DNA from: Escarpia spicata
Lineage: Eukaryota > Annelida > Polychaeta > Sabellida > Siboglinidae
Assembly: GCA_963995525.1 (NCBI GenBank)
Contig: OZ023208.1
Span: forward strand, 24,509,684-24,573,683
DNA: 64,000 nt
Direction of reading: 5' to 3'
Under the pieces are notes generated by a model that was not told the DNA's origin, made no database searches, and saw only the letters and a list, made by a program, of their open reading frames with translations. Position numbers and translations under genes: made by a program. Shown here one piece after another: positions 43,701 through 53,509 of this stretch (position 1 is its first letter; every line of letters starts with the position of its first letter).

Positions 43701-43826
43701 CTTTGGTTTTGTTCAGTTCCGACGTCATTTTAAAATGTTCACACACGTTTTTACCAACCTGTCTTCTCTGTCGCTCTGGTATTTAATTGTGACAGGGAGT
43801 TGCTTGGAGAACAGTTCGTCCACCAT
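29600..43826 (-). CDS. SASS6: SAS-6 centriolar assembly protein (14 coding exons, complete)
   Basis: Fourteen minus-strand exons join to 2091 nt, 696 aa plus stop: 43759-43826, 42851-42911, 42131-42210, 40867-41140, 39991-40188, 38574-38690, 36998-37267, 35315-35458, 33186-33311, 32581-32662, 32057-32172, 31481-31594, 30704-30843, 29600-29900. All introns are GT-AG and all phases agree. Family knowledge: SAS-6 dimers join through the N-terminal heads into the nine-fold cartwheel that templates the centriole. Residues 1 to about 160 form the head domain. The phenylalanine in [13 protein letters not shown] falls at residue 131, the position used for head-head contact in zebrafish SAS-6. Residues about 162-470 are a long coiled coil. 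The rest is a low-complexity, Ser/Pro/Gly-rich tail ending [11 protein letters not shown], close to the vertebrate SAYFP ending. Human SASS6 is 657 aa. The gene converges on NRBP1 with a LINE between them. Confidence 0.96.
30201..30360. mobile_element. MITE family A, copy 3 (in SASS6 intron)
   Basis: Left end TGCAGTTGAACCTCTCTTTA, right end AACAGTGAGGTTTCACTGTA, with the family's internal order between. Right end continues into a 45-bp array. Confidence 0.7.
30328..30560. repeat. 45-bp array built from a MITE family A end
   Basis: TGAGG of the MITE end falls at 30346, 30391, 30436, 30481 and 30526, exactly 45 bp apart. Each unit has CCTTAATAGTGAGGTTTCAC-like sequence plus an ATCGTAACAATG spacer. 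Confidence 0.9.
30704..30843 (-). CDS. SASS6: SASS6 exon 13
   Basis: Codes [20 protein letters not shown] and a Gly/Gln-rich end, disordered tail. Donor GTGAGA, acceptor TGCCCAG, ends in phase 2. Confidence 0.86.
31481..31594 (-). CDS. SASS6: SASS6 exon 12
   Basis: Codes 38 residues of the disordered tail, rich in Ser, Gly and Pro ([18 protein letters not shown]). Called from phase, splice sites and position. Donor GTAGGG, acceptor TTGACAG. Confidence 0.85.
31706..31780. repeat. CGCA microsatellite followed by CA repeat
   Basis: About 13 GCAC units then ATAC and AC units, in the SASS6 intron upstream of exon 12. Confidence 0.92.
32057..32172 (-). CDS. SASS6: SASS6 exon 11
   Basis: Starts [18 protein letters not shown], the conserved ITWLNKEL-type block after the coiled coil. 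Donor GTCAGT, acceptor GCTTGCAG. Confidence 0.93.
32581..32662 (-). CDS. SASS6: SASS6 exon 10
   Basis: Codes [20 protein letters not shown] and LLKTNEN, the end of the long coiled coil. Donor GTGAGA, acceptor GTTGTAG, ends in phase 1. Confidence 0.94.
32663..32850. repeat. Degenerate 30-40-bp array abutting the SASS6 exon 10 acceptor
   Basis: Variants of GACTGGGTCATGACAC and GGGGACAGACACAGG recur directly next to the acceptor side of the exon. Confidence 0.75.
32850..33140 (-). mobile_element. tRNA-derived SINE, copy 1
   Basis: Reading the minus strand from about 33140: GTGGTGTGGTGGCTAGAGC (A-box-like) then AGTTCGAATCC (B-box), followed by a body shared with 41172-41488. Internal RNA polymerase III promoter boxes identify a tRNA-type head. 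Lies between SASS6 exons 9 and 10. Confidence 0.82.
33186..33311 (-). CDS. SASS6: SASS6 exon 9
   Basis: Codes 42 coiled-coil residues, [18 protein letters not shown] to SIRQLEEE. Donor GTTGGT, acceptor GTTTCAG. Confidence 0.92.
33695..33925. mobile_element. piggyBac-like MITE flanked by TTAA
   Basis: 231 bp bounded by TTAA at 33691-33694 and 33926-33929. Ends CCATTTCAGTAC and GTACTGAAATGG are perfect inverted repeats, and the flanking CC/GG extends the match. TTAA duplication is diagnostic of piggyBac-type insertion. No transposase inside. Confidence 0.82.
33930..34964. other. SASS6 intron, no supported feature
   Basis: Unique-looking AT-rich sequence before the Helitron-related copy. Confidence 0.5.
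34965..35275 (+). repeat. Copy of the Helitron-like repeat, 3' end missing
   Basis: Shares CATCTTTTTGGGCCTRTGCA, ACTACAATCAAGAATATTA and GTTGATTGTACATGCAAATG with 19240-20000 but stops at GGCCCAC, before the terminal hairpin, and has no 33-bp array. Confidence 0.65.
35315..35458 (-). CDS. SASS6: SASS6 exon 8
   Basis: Codes 48 coiled-coil residues, with [19 protein letters not shown] matching the family. Donor GTACGC; the acceptor ATGCAG is abutted by a 670-bp tandem array. Confidence 0.94.
35459..36130. repeat. Array of ACATCACACCAG-type units abutting the SASS6 exon 8 acceptor
   Basis: About 670 bp of 10-12-bp units (ACATCACATCAG, ACATCACACCAG, ACTAG) begins right at the acceptor. It carries no exon sequence. 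Confidence 0.92.
36265..36455. repeat. 70-72-bp tandem repeat, 2.6 copies
   Basis: Units contain GGTGCCATCAGTAACA and CAGCTGTCAATCACAGGTAC. Confidence 0.85.
36556..36933 (+). repeat. Dispersed repeat family C, copy 2
   Basis: Partner of 10067-10427; same order and orientation, ends about 65 bp from SASS6 exon 7. Confidence 0.75.
36998..37267 (-). CDS. SASS6: SASS6 exon 7
   Basis: Codes 90 coiled-coil residues beginning [20 protein letters not shown], a strongly conserved SAS-6 block, and ending QSEQEHK. Donor GTAATG, acceptor ATCCGTAG. Confidence 0.95.
37316..37745. repeat. About 220-bp tandem duplication, diverged
   Basis: Two copies share GAAACTTTGAATTACATTGA followed by CCTTTGG, and an upstream ACCACATARAACTGGTGT block. 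Confidence 0.8.
37974..38019. repeat. Palindrome, 20-bp arms
   Basis: TCTTACAGAGACCACGTAAC and GTTACATGGTCTCTGTAAGA pair at 19 of 20 positions around a 6-nt loop. Confidence 0.88.
38271..38426. repeat. GAGT tetranucleotide microsatellite
   Basis: About 39 uninterrupted units, 150 bp after the SASS6 exon 6 donor in minus-strand terms. Confidence 0.98.
38574..38690 (-). CDS. SASS6: SASS6 exon 6
   Basis: Codes 39 coiled-coil residues, [18 protein letters not shown] to CDYEVANK. Donor GTGGGT, acceptor TTTGCAG, phase 0. Confidence 0.93.
39045..39990. repeat. 82-bp array made from the SASS6 exon 5 end and its donor
   Basis: Eleven copies plus the true junction. CCTTGATGGCT occurs every 80-85 bp (39082, 39163, 39244, 39329, 39411, 39493, 39575, 39659, 39739, 39823, 39907, true 39990). 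On the minus strand each unit has exon-like GAGAGAGAGAGCCATCAAG, then GTGGGTTAGA, then about 45 nt of intron. Confidence 0.93.
39991..40188 (-). CDS. SASS6: SASS6 exon 5 (coiled coil; arrays on both flanks)
   Basis: Codes 66 coiled-coil residues starting [18 protein letters not shown] and ending [11 protein letters not shown]. Donor GTTGGT at 39990 and acceptor CCCTCAG. Its last ~30 nt plus the donor recur eleven times in the downstream intron, and a short-unit array abuts its acceptor. Confidence 0.94.
40190..40625. repeat. 15-bp-type array abutting the SASS6 exon 5 acceptor
   Basis: Variants of GTGATACAGTGAGGG. On the minus strand it supplies a CCCCTCACTGTATCAC pyrimidine-rich lead to the acceptor. 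Confidence 0.88.
40867..41140 (-). CDS. SASS6: SASS6 exon 4 (head domain core)
   Basis: The 274-nt exon codes residues 70-161, including [14 protein letters not shown] and [13 protein letters not shown] with Phe131, and starts the neck helix ([12 protein letters not shown]). Donor GTTAGC, acceptor GTTGCAG. Confidence 0.96.
41172..41488 (-). mobile_element. tRNA-derived SINE, copy 2
   Basis: From about 41485 on the minus strand: TGGCACAGTGGCTAGAGC (A box) and GGGTTGGAATCC (B box, at 41421-41432), a shared body, and a tail reading GCGCTATATAAGAACTTAC. Lies in the intron between SASS6 exons 3 and 4. Confidence 0.85.
41577..41828. repeat. 16-bp alternating purine-pyrimidine array
   Basis: About 16 copies of CATATGCATGCATGTA. 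The unit is nearly self-complementary, so the array reads alike on both strands. Confidence 0.95.
42131..42210 (-). CDS. SASS6: SASS6 exon 3
   Basis: Codes [20 protein letters not shown] and SEEDFQ of the head domain. Donor GTGAGT, acceptor TTCTTGCAG, ends in phase 2. Confidence 0.95.
42851..42911 (-). CDS. SASS6: SASS6 exon 2
   Basis: Codes [20 protein letters not shown] of the head domain. Donor GTAAGT, acceptor TTGTGTAG. Confidence 0.94.
43759..43826 (-). CDS. SASS6: SASS6 exon 1 (start codon)
   Basis: ATG at 43826-43824 gives [16 protein letters not shown], typical of the SAS-6 N-terminus. Sequence before the ATG reads CTACAAG, with A at -3. Donor GTTGGT; ends in phase 2. Confidence 0.93.
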
Positions 43827-44100
43827 CTTGTAGGATGTGATCTGTCACGGACTGTCACACCTTGACACAAGTACAAGTAATCTAGTTGACACCCACTACC
43901 AATGGCTGCAGTGACACTGGCCTCTGGCTTTGCTTGTTTTGGCTTGCGAGTTGCGTTGAACTTGAACGTAGTTTAATTGGTTACCGTTTAATTAAACTTA
44001 CGACATCTGTAAAACAGTCCTATTTGAAAAATAAACCTTCCACATGGTGAGTTTTATTATATAAATTTAGCTTTAATGTTACCGCCATACATGTTGTATT
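43827..44100 (-). promoter_or_regulatory. SASS6 5' UTR / promoter region (unresolved)
   Basis: Sequence upstream of the SASS6 ATG. No TATA box or initiator is convincing, and a 5' non-coding exon cannot be excluded. Confidence 0.3.
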
Positions 44101-46577
44101 GTTCGTACATTATATAAATGCTTTGATATTATAATTGTTCAAAATAACAAACTTTGTGGCTCGATTTCCTCTTTGAACATGGCGCTGAGATTTGGGAATA
44201 TCCCACCACTCATTGGCTTCATCACATCACGTGGTTAAACAAGTCAAAACAGGCACATCCTTGACATTCAACAGGGAATCCCCTTTCTCGCAAATCGTGG
44301 TAGAGGAGACAGCGGTTATTGTGGACATGGATAAAGTGGGATATCCCGTACAGGAAGGACCCAGCGGGAAATTCCAAGACCGATAAGGGGCTATTCACAA
44401 AGTACATCAAACTATATATGGGCAGGCAGGCAGGCAGGCAGGCAGACAAACAGTATTTATTTTGACCATCATAAACACATAAACTACAATATAATATTAA
44501 TTGTGAGGTCAGGGAGGCTCCCATTAAGACAATTATATGCCGCTATAATGGGAGCCACCCTACTGATGTAACATAATTATATGATTATCACATGATCAAC
44601 TATATATGCATACATATACGTGTATACATAATATATACATAAATTAGTTTAAACAAATGCAAAGTCATGTCTTGTTTTAGAATGACAGATGTAACAGTTA
44701 GAAATATGACATCATAATTCTTGATAAAGTATTTTTTGTATAAGTGGAAAAACCATATAAGCTATGTGTAGACATTTTATCAAGGATGATATTTGGAGTA
44801 TTGTCAACAGTTTGTATAATGGACGTTTGTAAGACCACGCACTTCCTGTTATGCTTTGTACCGCTGATGTACACCCCCTCTAAAACTAATACTAATGATA
44901 ATGATAATGTAGTCTTTTACTCTCCCTTCAGTTAAACATTATATAGAATTCTATAGTTTATTCTAACAGATTTTTGCCCAATATTATACAGAATTCTCTA
45001 GAAAGTAATCTGGCTAGAGATTTACTATATATACAATTTTACATAATATTCTACATTACATTTTTTTTTTAATTGAAAAAGCCATCATCCCTGAATGCAG
45101 TGACCATTTGAGCTGCGTGCAAGTGTATGATATTATACTGAGTGTAGTTAGCGCCGGTATCCGTTAGCGTATCCGCTAAAGGCATAGGTCTAAGACCATG
45201 TTTAATGTTCCTCCACCTGAACTGAAAGAGTTCTTATGAAACTTGCGTTTTAGTGTGAAGTGTGAATTTTTTATTTTTTTTGCAGAATTCAACAATATTT
45301 CAAAAATCCGTCACCATATTGGGATGAAATTTAAGGGTATCAGGTTTGGGTGACTGAAGTTTAGATATGCCTACTTACAGCTTACGGATCCCGTTGGCGC
45401 CATGTGTCGCACAAAAGTCTGCCAGTCTGCCCTGTCAGCCGCCCTCCGTGCTGCCCTCTGTGCCGCCGCTGTCCAGGATTTCCACCCAAACACATTTCTT
45501 TCTTTCTCCACCATTCGTCGCTACGTCTCTGTTGGTTTGCCGAATGATCTCTTCCTCACAGGTGTCCAATTCATCACTATACGGCAGTCATATTTGTACT
45601 CTTGAATCTAATGATATGACCAATGAATTAAACTCCATCGCCTATAGCCTTGATGATGTTCACTATTAACAATTTAACATAATAAGTGACTGTGGTTACT
45701 TTGTTGAATAGAATCACTGCTATGTATTGGGTCGTCTCATCAGTTCGCAAGGTCCGTCCGTCCGTCCGTATCGTAACACCAAATGTATGCCCTCGGTACG
45801 TTTCTATGTGCACTGAGCGACGACGAAGAAGCTTGTTTGGACGCGTGGATGCGAATTGTGGCAACCATTGTGTTTGTATGTCTGTGTGCGTCGCATTATA
45901 TATATTTAGTCTTGGCCGTAGTAACTGTAGGCCTGGTTGCGGGGTGATTGCCTGGCACATTACCCGCCGTACCATGTATGACATAATGGAACTTGAAACA
46001 TCTTTATTTGACAGATAACAAATATATATAACAGCATTTTCATAAACAAGAAACATCTGCCAGAAGACTCTCACTAAGGCCTACAAGTTTGCCGCTAACG
46101 TGAGAGCCACTCACCCATTAGTCTTTCTAATTAACTAAAACGGTCTGCTACTCTCACTGTGATGCATAAAATCATAATTATCTAGGTTAAAGATACACAC
46201 GACTCAGCGCTTCTCGTATTCGCGTTGTAGATCGTGATTTGTTGGTAGGCAAAGTAGTCTGTGTTCGTGCAAGTATTTTTTTGTAATGCATTTGCATGAG
46301 TCGTGAATACGTTCCACCCGGTCTTGGTAAGAAAACGTTTGTAAGTCCTTATTCGTATTAAACCGTAGCATTGTTTTAAGCCTAGCTATGCATTTTATAA
46401 TTATGGATACACACACGTCGCTGCAATAGTTACAAAACAAGCCCTAGACTGGATTCAAAAAGGAAAACGAAAAACGGAAAGACCTAACAACAGCTCGATG
46501 AGATCCATGGCTGAGGAAATAATAAACCATGAAACCACCTGGAATGAAACAAAGAAGACAACAAATAACAGCGCGCG
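44101..46577. other. Intergenic, no supported gene
   Basis: Contains a short GGCA run (44420-44444), a poly-T run near 45061 and a CCGT run near 45751. Several short frames lack recognisable domains. Confidence 0.5.
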
Positions 46578-47840
46578 TCGGTGAAGCGACATTTCGGCCC
46601 TGTGCTCTACTCGGTGGTGAAGCGACATTTCGGCCCTGTGCTCTACTCGGCGGTGAAGCGACATTTTGGCCCTGTGTTCTACTCGGTGGTGAAGCGACAT
46701 TTTGGCCCTGTGCTCTACTCGACGGTGAAGCGACATTTCGGCCCTGTGCTCTACTCGGTGATGAAGCAACATTTCGGCCCTGTGCTCTACTCGGCGGTGA
46801 AGCGACATTTCGGCCCTGTGCTCTACTCGGTGGTGAAGCGACATTTTGGCCCTGTGCTCTATTCGGTGGTGAAGCGACATTTCGGCCCTGTGCTCTATTC
46901 AGTGATGAAGCGACATTTCGGCCCTGTGCTCTATTCGGTGGTGAATCGACATTTCGGCCCTGTGCTCTATTCGGTGGTGAAGCGACATTTCGGCCTTGTG
47001 CTCTATTCGGTGGTGAAGCGACATTTCGGCCCTGTGCTCTACTCGGTGGTGAAGCGACATTTCGGCCCTGTGCTCTACGCGGTGATGAATCGACATTTCG
47101 GCCCTGTGCTCTACTCGGTGATGAAGCGACATTTCGGCCCTGTGCTCTACTCGGTGATGAAGCGACATTTCGGCCTTTTGCTCTACTCGGTGGTGAATCG
47201 ACATTTCGGCCCTTTGCTCTACTCGGTGGTGAAGCGACATTTCGGCCCTTTGCTGTACTCGGTGTTGAAGCGACATTTCGGCCCTGTGCTCTACTCGGTG
47301 ATGAATCGACATTTCGGCCCTGTGCTCTACTCGGTGGTGAAGCGACATTTCGGCCGTGTGCTCTACTCGGTGGTGAAGCGACATTTCGGCCCTGTGCTCT
47401 ACTCGGCGGTGAAGCGACATTTTGGCCCTGTGCTCTACTCGGCGGTGAAGCGACATTTCGACCCTGTGCTCTACTCGGCGGTGAAGCGACATTTCAGCCC
47501 TGTGCTCTACTCGGCGGTGAAGCGACATTTCGGCCATGTGCTCTACTCAGTAGTGAAGCGACATTTCGGCCCTGTGCTCTATTTGGTGGTGAAGCGACAT
47601 TTCGGCCCTGTGCTCTACTCGGTGATGAATCGACATTTCGGCCCTGTGCTCTACTCGGTGATGAATCGACATTTCGGCCCTGTGCTCTACTCTGTAGTGA
47701 ATCGACATTTCGGCCCTTTGCTCTACTCGGTGGTGAAGCGACATTTCGGCCCTTTGCTCTATTCGGTGGTGAAGCGACATTTCGGCCCTTTGCTCTACTC
47801 GGTGATGAAGCAACATTTCGGCCCTGTGCTCTACTCGGGT
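46578..47840. repeat. 33-bp minisatellite, about 38 copies without length change
   Basis: Unit contains GGTGAAGCGACATTTCGGCC and CTGTGCTCTACTC. All units are 33 bp, so several frames stay open throughout: plus-strand frames of 442 aa (GEATFRPCALL repeats) and 426 aa (VKRHFGPVLYS repeats) and minus-strand frames. Best read as a satellite; coding is not excluded. Confidence 0.95.
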
Positions 47841-48702
47841 CGAAGAGGATTAAGTAAATAAATTAATGTAAGCAAAATGGATTTTAACTAGAATTGTGTG
47901 TTCACTACTCACAAATTAACATTATATATGACTGTTGTTGCTTTGTTGACTACAATCAATCATGACTGTCTAAGGGGGTTGTCATAAGTAAAATCCAAAC
48001 AAAAAGTCATGCGTTTCATATTGGATCAAACCACCACCCATCCTCACCAATACGTGACGTGGGACTTGTGATTATGAGCGATCTGAAATGGTTTATAAAA
48101 CACAGCCAATACCCAACCGGATTCTACAACCGTGGCATGGTTGCCGGTAGATTATCCTCCAGGGTCTCCACGCTGCCCGGTTCCACAGTTACTGTAGCGT
48201 CTATGTGCATTAATATATGTCTTACGCGATAGCCGGCGACACTATCGGTTTATTTCCCCGCGGTACCTGTTTAAAGTGTAGTTAAAATTATAAAATGTTT
48301 GCTTCCCACAGACATAAACAATTTCTGTCGTAAAACAGTTTCCTCTCCACGCACATGTCATGCGACTTACTCTTATACTTGGTCACAAATCGCAAATTAT
48401 AATTATGTACTCCAACTATATAACGCTCGTATTACGACAACAAACGAAACAGATTTAACTACTGGATATTATTTATCACAACGTGATCTACTTGTGCCAA
48501 ATAATATGCCTTACATATGCACGTAAACATCACCCGGATAAAATTTAACGCCCGGATAAATGTAAGCTCGGCACCGTGCATTCGTGGAAAGGGATATGCC
48601 TGGCGGTAATGTGTGTAGCAAAATTATACGCGTGTTTTGTGGAAGCGACGTACCCCTGTATAGATGCCGGATTAGCACACCATAACGACTGCGACTAGTG
48701 AA
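47841..48702. other. Intergenic, no supported feature
   Basis: Nothing recognised between the two satellites. Confidence 0.5.
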
Positions 48703-48766
<64 letters not shown>

Positions 48767-48806
48767 CTCACTCACTCACTCACTCACTCACTCACTCACT
48801 CACTCA

Positions 48807-48843
<37 letters not shown>
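48703..48843. repeat. Compound microsatellite ACGC / ACTC / AC
   Basis: Three adjacent pure tracts, each with a one-step change of unit. Confidence 0.97.
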
Positions 48844-48844
<1 letters not shown>

Positions 48845-48959
48845 GACTTTACACATTGGCAGGCGCTATGGTCTATGGTCTTTCTTCTTGTATACTATCT
48901 ATTTAAAGGAATGCCATGACTTATATTGTTGTAGTAACAATGCGACGCCTGTCTGAAGC

Positions 48960-49170
48960 TTGCACGTCAACACCAATTGCCGCCCCTTTATGGTAATAGT
49001 GCCTATGAACGGCGTTTGATAACTAGGCCCCCATCAACCGACTAACGCCAATTTGGGCTTCTAGTTGGCGTAAAACGTATTCGGGGCTAAACAGCAATTA
49101 GTTCCGCCGTCTAGCGCCGACTGCGAGTAGCGCACACCAACTAGCGCACACCGACCGACGACCGTCGGCG
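48960..49170. repeat. Short inverted modules related to 51060-51265
   Basis: Two copies of GCGCACACC followed by GACGACCGTCGGCGC-type sequence, resembling modules at 51.1 kb. Confidence 0.5.
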
Positions 49171-51059
49171 CTGAGCGCAATCCTTGTGGAAAATCCAGTA
49201 TATAAACATGCGTGTTGATGTTAATTTTGTTAGTTAGATGCGTAATTTAAAATAGTGTTAACAAAGAAAGGCTAAACGAATTTTATGTTTCAAAAGGGAA
49301 AATTTATTTTCCTGAAAGACACATTTCCAGTCAAAACTACTACTTGGCCAGAGAGCCGCACACATGCTTTGGCCGCACGTTTTGCGCCTAGTCACTCGCG
49401 GACAACCAAAGAACTAAAAGGAATGGGAGGTAATTATTTATTGTTGGATCCGCGTAGACCTAAATTGTTTATAGTTGCGCTTCAACGAATGACACAAAGC
49501 ACCGTTCGCACTTCTAAATGCCATTTAAACGTCAGATAAATAAATTAAATGAAGATAAATAAATTATGACAACCCAGGCCAGCTATGCCATTATGATTAT
49601 GAATATTTTCCCCACCGACTGATGCCATGGAAAACGAAACTTGTCGCAACGTAATTCGTAGATTCGCCGTTAGGCGTAGCCTTTATGATGATTTTGCTTG
49701 CATATTTAGTAAATCCTCCGGAAAATAAAAGCACAGCTTCGCTAAGTTTTATACCGATATAAAGAACACTATATTTAATCACTTCCGTGCCATGAGAAAT
49801 CAACAGTTACGTCTAAGTCCCAGTCGCAGCGTTAGCCTCGATTACCCAGGCACCGTGAGGTGGCAGCACTTTTTTGCCCCTCAAAACTGCCTGGAACATA
49901 AAGGTTCTGCCAATGTTACCGGTAGGGGGCTTTATCCCAGATTCGGGTAGAGACGATGTTTGCCTTTCAGGCTAACTATAACAAACTATTTAACATTAAA
50001 TTTATATCGAAACATGTCACACACAAAATAAACCGATTTTTTTTTCGTAGTTTAGTGCCTTTTATTAATCACATGCATATTCACTAGGTGGCAGCTCTCG
50101 TGGTTGTCAACTATTTCGTATCGACGTTCTTTGCTTATGCTCGAGCAGAAACAAGACTTGTGTGAATAAGCGCGATATAAATACAAAACAAGAACAAATT
50201 TAACTAAAGAAAGTGCAATCGATGTCGCGCGCAACGATCGCATTGCTAACTAATATATATAGTCGCCAAAGCACAACCAAAGAGTACCGATCGTTGTGGC
50301 TATAAGGCGGTAGCTTGTCGAGTAACTAGAGTACACGAAATTTGTGTTTGTGTTCATTTAGTTTAAGATTAATTTTATTTTGTATAATGCTATTTCGGGC
50401 ACTATTTCGTAATTTCATGTCGTTATCGAAAACATTCATAATATATCAACATTCTGGGGATAGATGTGCTAACTGGCAGTGAGCAGTCAAAAGGCGATTC
50501 TGGGCCAGACTATCTTCCAGTCACGAAGTCACGCAGCCTGGCGGGAGTCGGTTAAGCGAGACAATCGCAGCGCACTTATTTGTCAAAAGTTCTTCACCGC
50601 TAGCGCCACAGTGCGGATTTTTAAAGCTTATATAGACGTATTATAATTTATGCGCCTGATATATAGGGGCACCCGATATATACAGCGGCGCTGCACGAGG
50701 ATGGGCGCCGCCGGCGGTAGTGTTTTAACAAACTTATACGGCGGTTATTGGAAGCAGGAAACAAAGTCAGACTAAAATTATGTTTATTTGTGGCCCCGGT
50801 TTTGAGGACATGCTATACAAAATGATGACGGTCAACGACAATCGGGTAAAAATGATCTACCACAATCTAAAACTTTGGTGTCCCGTCGGGCCAGTAAATA
50901 TGAAAGTAAAATATGAAAATGTGTGGCCCGAATTGGCATCATAACTCAAAAATTTCGCCGGGCTTATGACGAGGCCTGTCACATGATCGCGCTATTCTCT
51001 CTTAATTGCCATCTTATCGCCGACCGTCGTGTTATGAGAGAAAATCAGCACATACCGAC
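49171..51059. other. Intergenic, no supported gene
   Basis: An 84-codon frame at 49285-49539 has no recognisable domain. It lies between the two related inverted-module clusters. Confidence 0.5.
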
Positions 51060-51099
51060 AGACTTGTTATCGGATACTTAATTTATTTGCGTTGACTAC

Positions 51100-51262
51100 G
51101 CCGACCGCCGATTCAAAATTTGAATCGGCGTTTAATTAATCGGCGGAATGAGGCCAACCGTCGGGTTTAAATCCAGCGCACACCAACCGACTGCTGTCGG
51201 CCGACGGTTTTAACGCTGATTACTCGGTTGGTGTGCGCCGAAAATCGGTTGGTGTGCGCCTA
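51100..51262. repeat. Cluster of palindromes and inverted copies
   Basis: CGCCGATTCAAA/TTTGAATCGGCG around one base (51106-51130). GCGCACACCAACCGA at 51176-51190 is inverted as TCGGTTGGTGTGCGC twice, at 51224-51238 and 51245-51259. Likely the remains or end of a fold-back element. Confidence 0.8.
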
Positions 51263-51916
51263 TAGCTTAAATAGCATTCTCCATTGATATGGTGAGTAGG
51301 GCGTGGCTCTACTCGTATATGCACGTGTCGCACGATCTCGTGTTCATTGTTACCTTTGTGACACAGCGGTACCGGAATCAAATTGCAGAGTTAATCATTT
51401 CCATCCACAACATATACCTAGGCCAACTTATAATACTAGTGAGGACAACAAATAATAGTTTACTCTTTATAATTCGACCACGCCTAAGGGATCGACAAAC
51501 ATCCAAGGTACACGGTCTGTTTTCCCGTGAGCCGTGATTGTGACTAAAGCCGGATTATAAGTGATATGGGTTTGTCGCTGTCAAGTTGCTGAGTATCACG
51601 TCGAGACAAATCACTTAGTAGAATAATGACACCTCTAAAATGATGTGTCGTGTAAACACCAGAGGGAAGCACTTTGCAGTTCTAGCTCTGAATGAAGTTG
51701 GTCTGGGGAGAGCCTGAAAAATAAAGTAATTATTATAATGACTGACTATTAAAGTCTACAACTCAAAATGTTGGAGTTGGAGATTTATGTTGGAGATTTA
51801 TTTTGCGGTGACGTTACCAATTTTTACCGGATTCGCACTTAAACCTAGGGAAATCTTTTCCCACAAACTACTTGGCAACCGTGAGGCAAAATGAGTGGTT
51901 GCAACTGTTAGCTCGT

Positions 51917-52172
51917 ACAGACACGCGCGCACACACACACGCATGTACGCACGCACACACACGCACACACACACACACGCATGCACGCACACACACACGC
52001 ACACACGCACGCACGCACACACACAAACACACACTCAGAAACACACACAAACACACACACACACACATACACACACACACACACACAAACACACACAAAC
52101 ACACAAAACACACACACGCACGCACACGCGCACACGCGCACACGCGCACACGCGCACACGCGCACACACACC
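51917..52172. repeat. CA/CGCA-rich microsatellite
   Basis: Mixed CA, CGCA and CGCGCA units; frames of up to 126 codons across it are artefacts. Confidence 0.93.
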
Positions 52173-52559
52173 CGTAGAGCAATAAACCAATGTCAGTAAC
52201 TGTCACCATTATACAGTATTTTACACTTAATCTCGTTCCAATTACCATATCATTTCTGCTGTCGCCAATTACGGCATTGTAGCAGAAACTAAGTTTAGCT
52301 TAACTACTCTGACGACACTTACGGAATATGATTGACAGCTCACTGAAAAAATAAAAAAAAATGACTACCTTGATGGTTTTTTTCAAATACATCGCCAAAT
52401 ACTAGATTAGCGGCCAATTATCCAAGGAACCGACTGGATACATAAAGGGGCGAGTCGACTACGGTGCTTGGGAGGAGATAAATTTACAATGCTCTAAAAT
52501 TAGCCTTTTAATATATATATATACATATATACACGTCTTCAATACTGGACAACGCTTTG

Positions 52560-53010
52560 TGGTTTCAGCATAAGCTACACAATTATGCATGCATGCACGC
52601 ACAACACGCTGTAACTCTGTGGCCAGTGGCCATGTTGATAAGGAAGCTACACAGTTATACATGCATGCACGCACAACACACTGTAACTCTGTGGCCAGTG
52701 GCCATGTTGATAAGGAAGCTACACAGTTATACATGCATGCACGCACAACACACTGTAACTCTGTGGCCAGTGGCCATGTTGATAAGGAAGCTACACAGCT
52801 ATACATGCATGCACGCACATCACACTGTAACTCTGTGGCCAGTGGCCATGTTGATAAGGAAGCTACACAATTATACATGCATGCACGCATAACACACTGT
52901 AACTCTGTGGCCAGTGGCCATGTTGATAAGGAAGCTACACAATTATACATCCATGCACGCACAACACACTGTAACTCTATGGCCAGTAGCCATGTTGATA
53001 AGGAAGCTAC
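52560..53010. repeat. 72-bp satellite, 6 copies
   Basis: CATGTTGATAAGGAAGCTAC recurs at 52631, 52703, 52775, 52847, 52919 and 52991. The unit is divisible by three, giving 145- and 167-codon frames by chance. Confidence 0.94.
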
Positions 53011-53394
53011 GAACGTGATAACTTGAAACAGTTGGAAATTGCAGTTTTGTTTAGCACTATCATCTCAGTGGTGTGGAGAAATGAAATTGCGTAAGTTACG
53101 GTTTCCACCAATCCTTCTAAAAAAACTTTCTACATATTTTTTGATAAAAACTGTGCTCGAAGTCAGAAACACATAAAAAAATTTCATCAGCATAAGTTAT
53201 TTTAATACTAAATAAGGTTTAGGCTATAAGCTTTACTAGGAAACATCTTTTGGGCGTCTTCTAGCTCTTTTATTTAGTGACGCTGATGTCCCTCTTTATT
53301 GACTAGTAATAAATGGAGACGTGTCCACACACGAACATGCACATGCATGCACGCATCCACGCACGAACACGCACACATACATACACGCACTCAC

Positions 53395-53414
53395 ACACGC
53401 ACCCACAAACACAT

Positions 53415-53500
<86 letters not shown>
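53395..53500. repeat. CA microsatellite
   Basis: About 45 CA units after a CGCA-rich lead from 53330. Confidence 0.97.
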
Positions 53501-53503
<3 letters not shown>

Positions 53504-53509
53504 TGCCTG

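Larger units (their letters stand above)
41829..43758. other. SASS6 introns 1-3, no further feature
   Basis: Outside exons 2 and 3 this AT-rich DNA shows no element I can support. Confidence 0.5.

Noticed and set aside
44178..44240. ATG in strong context (MALRFGNIPPLIG) upstream of SASS6
   Set aside because: Stops after 19 codons with no donor; no support as a divergent gene.
49285..49539. 84-codon frame between the inverted-module clusters, considered as a transposase remnant
   Set aside because: No catalytic motif or DNA-binding domain visible.
52459..53026. 145- and 167-codon repeat proteins
   Set aside because: 72-bp satellite divisible by three; six-frame openness is expected.
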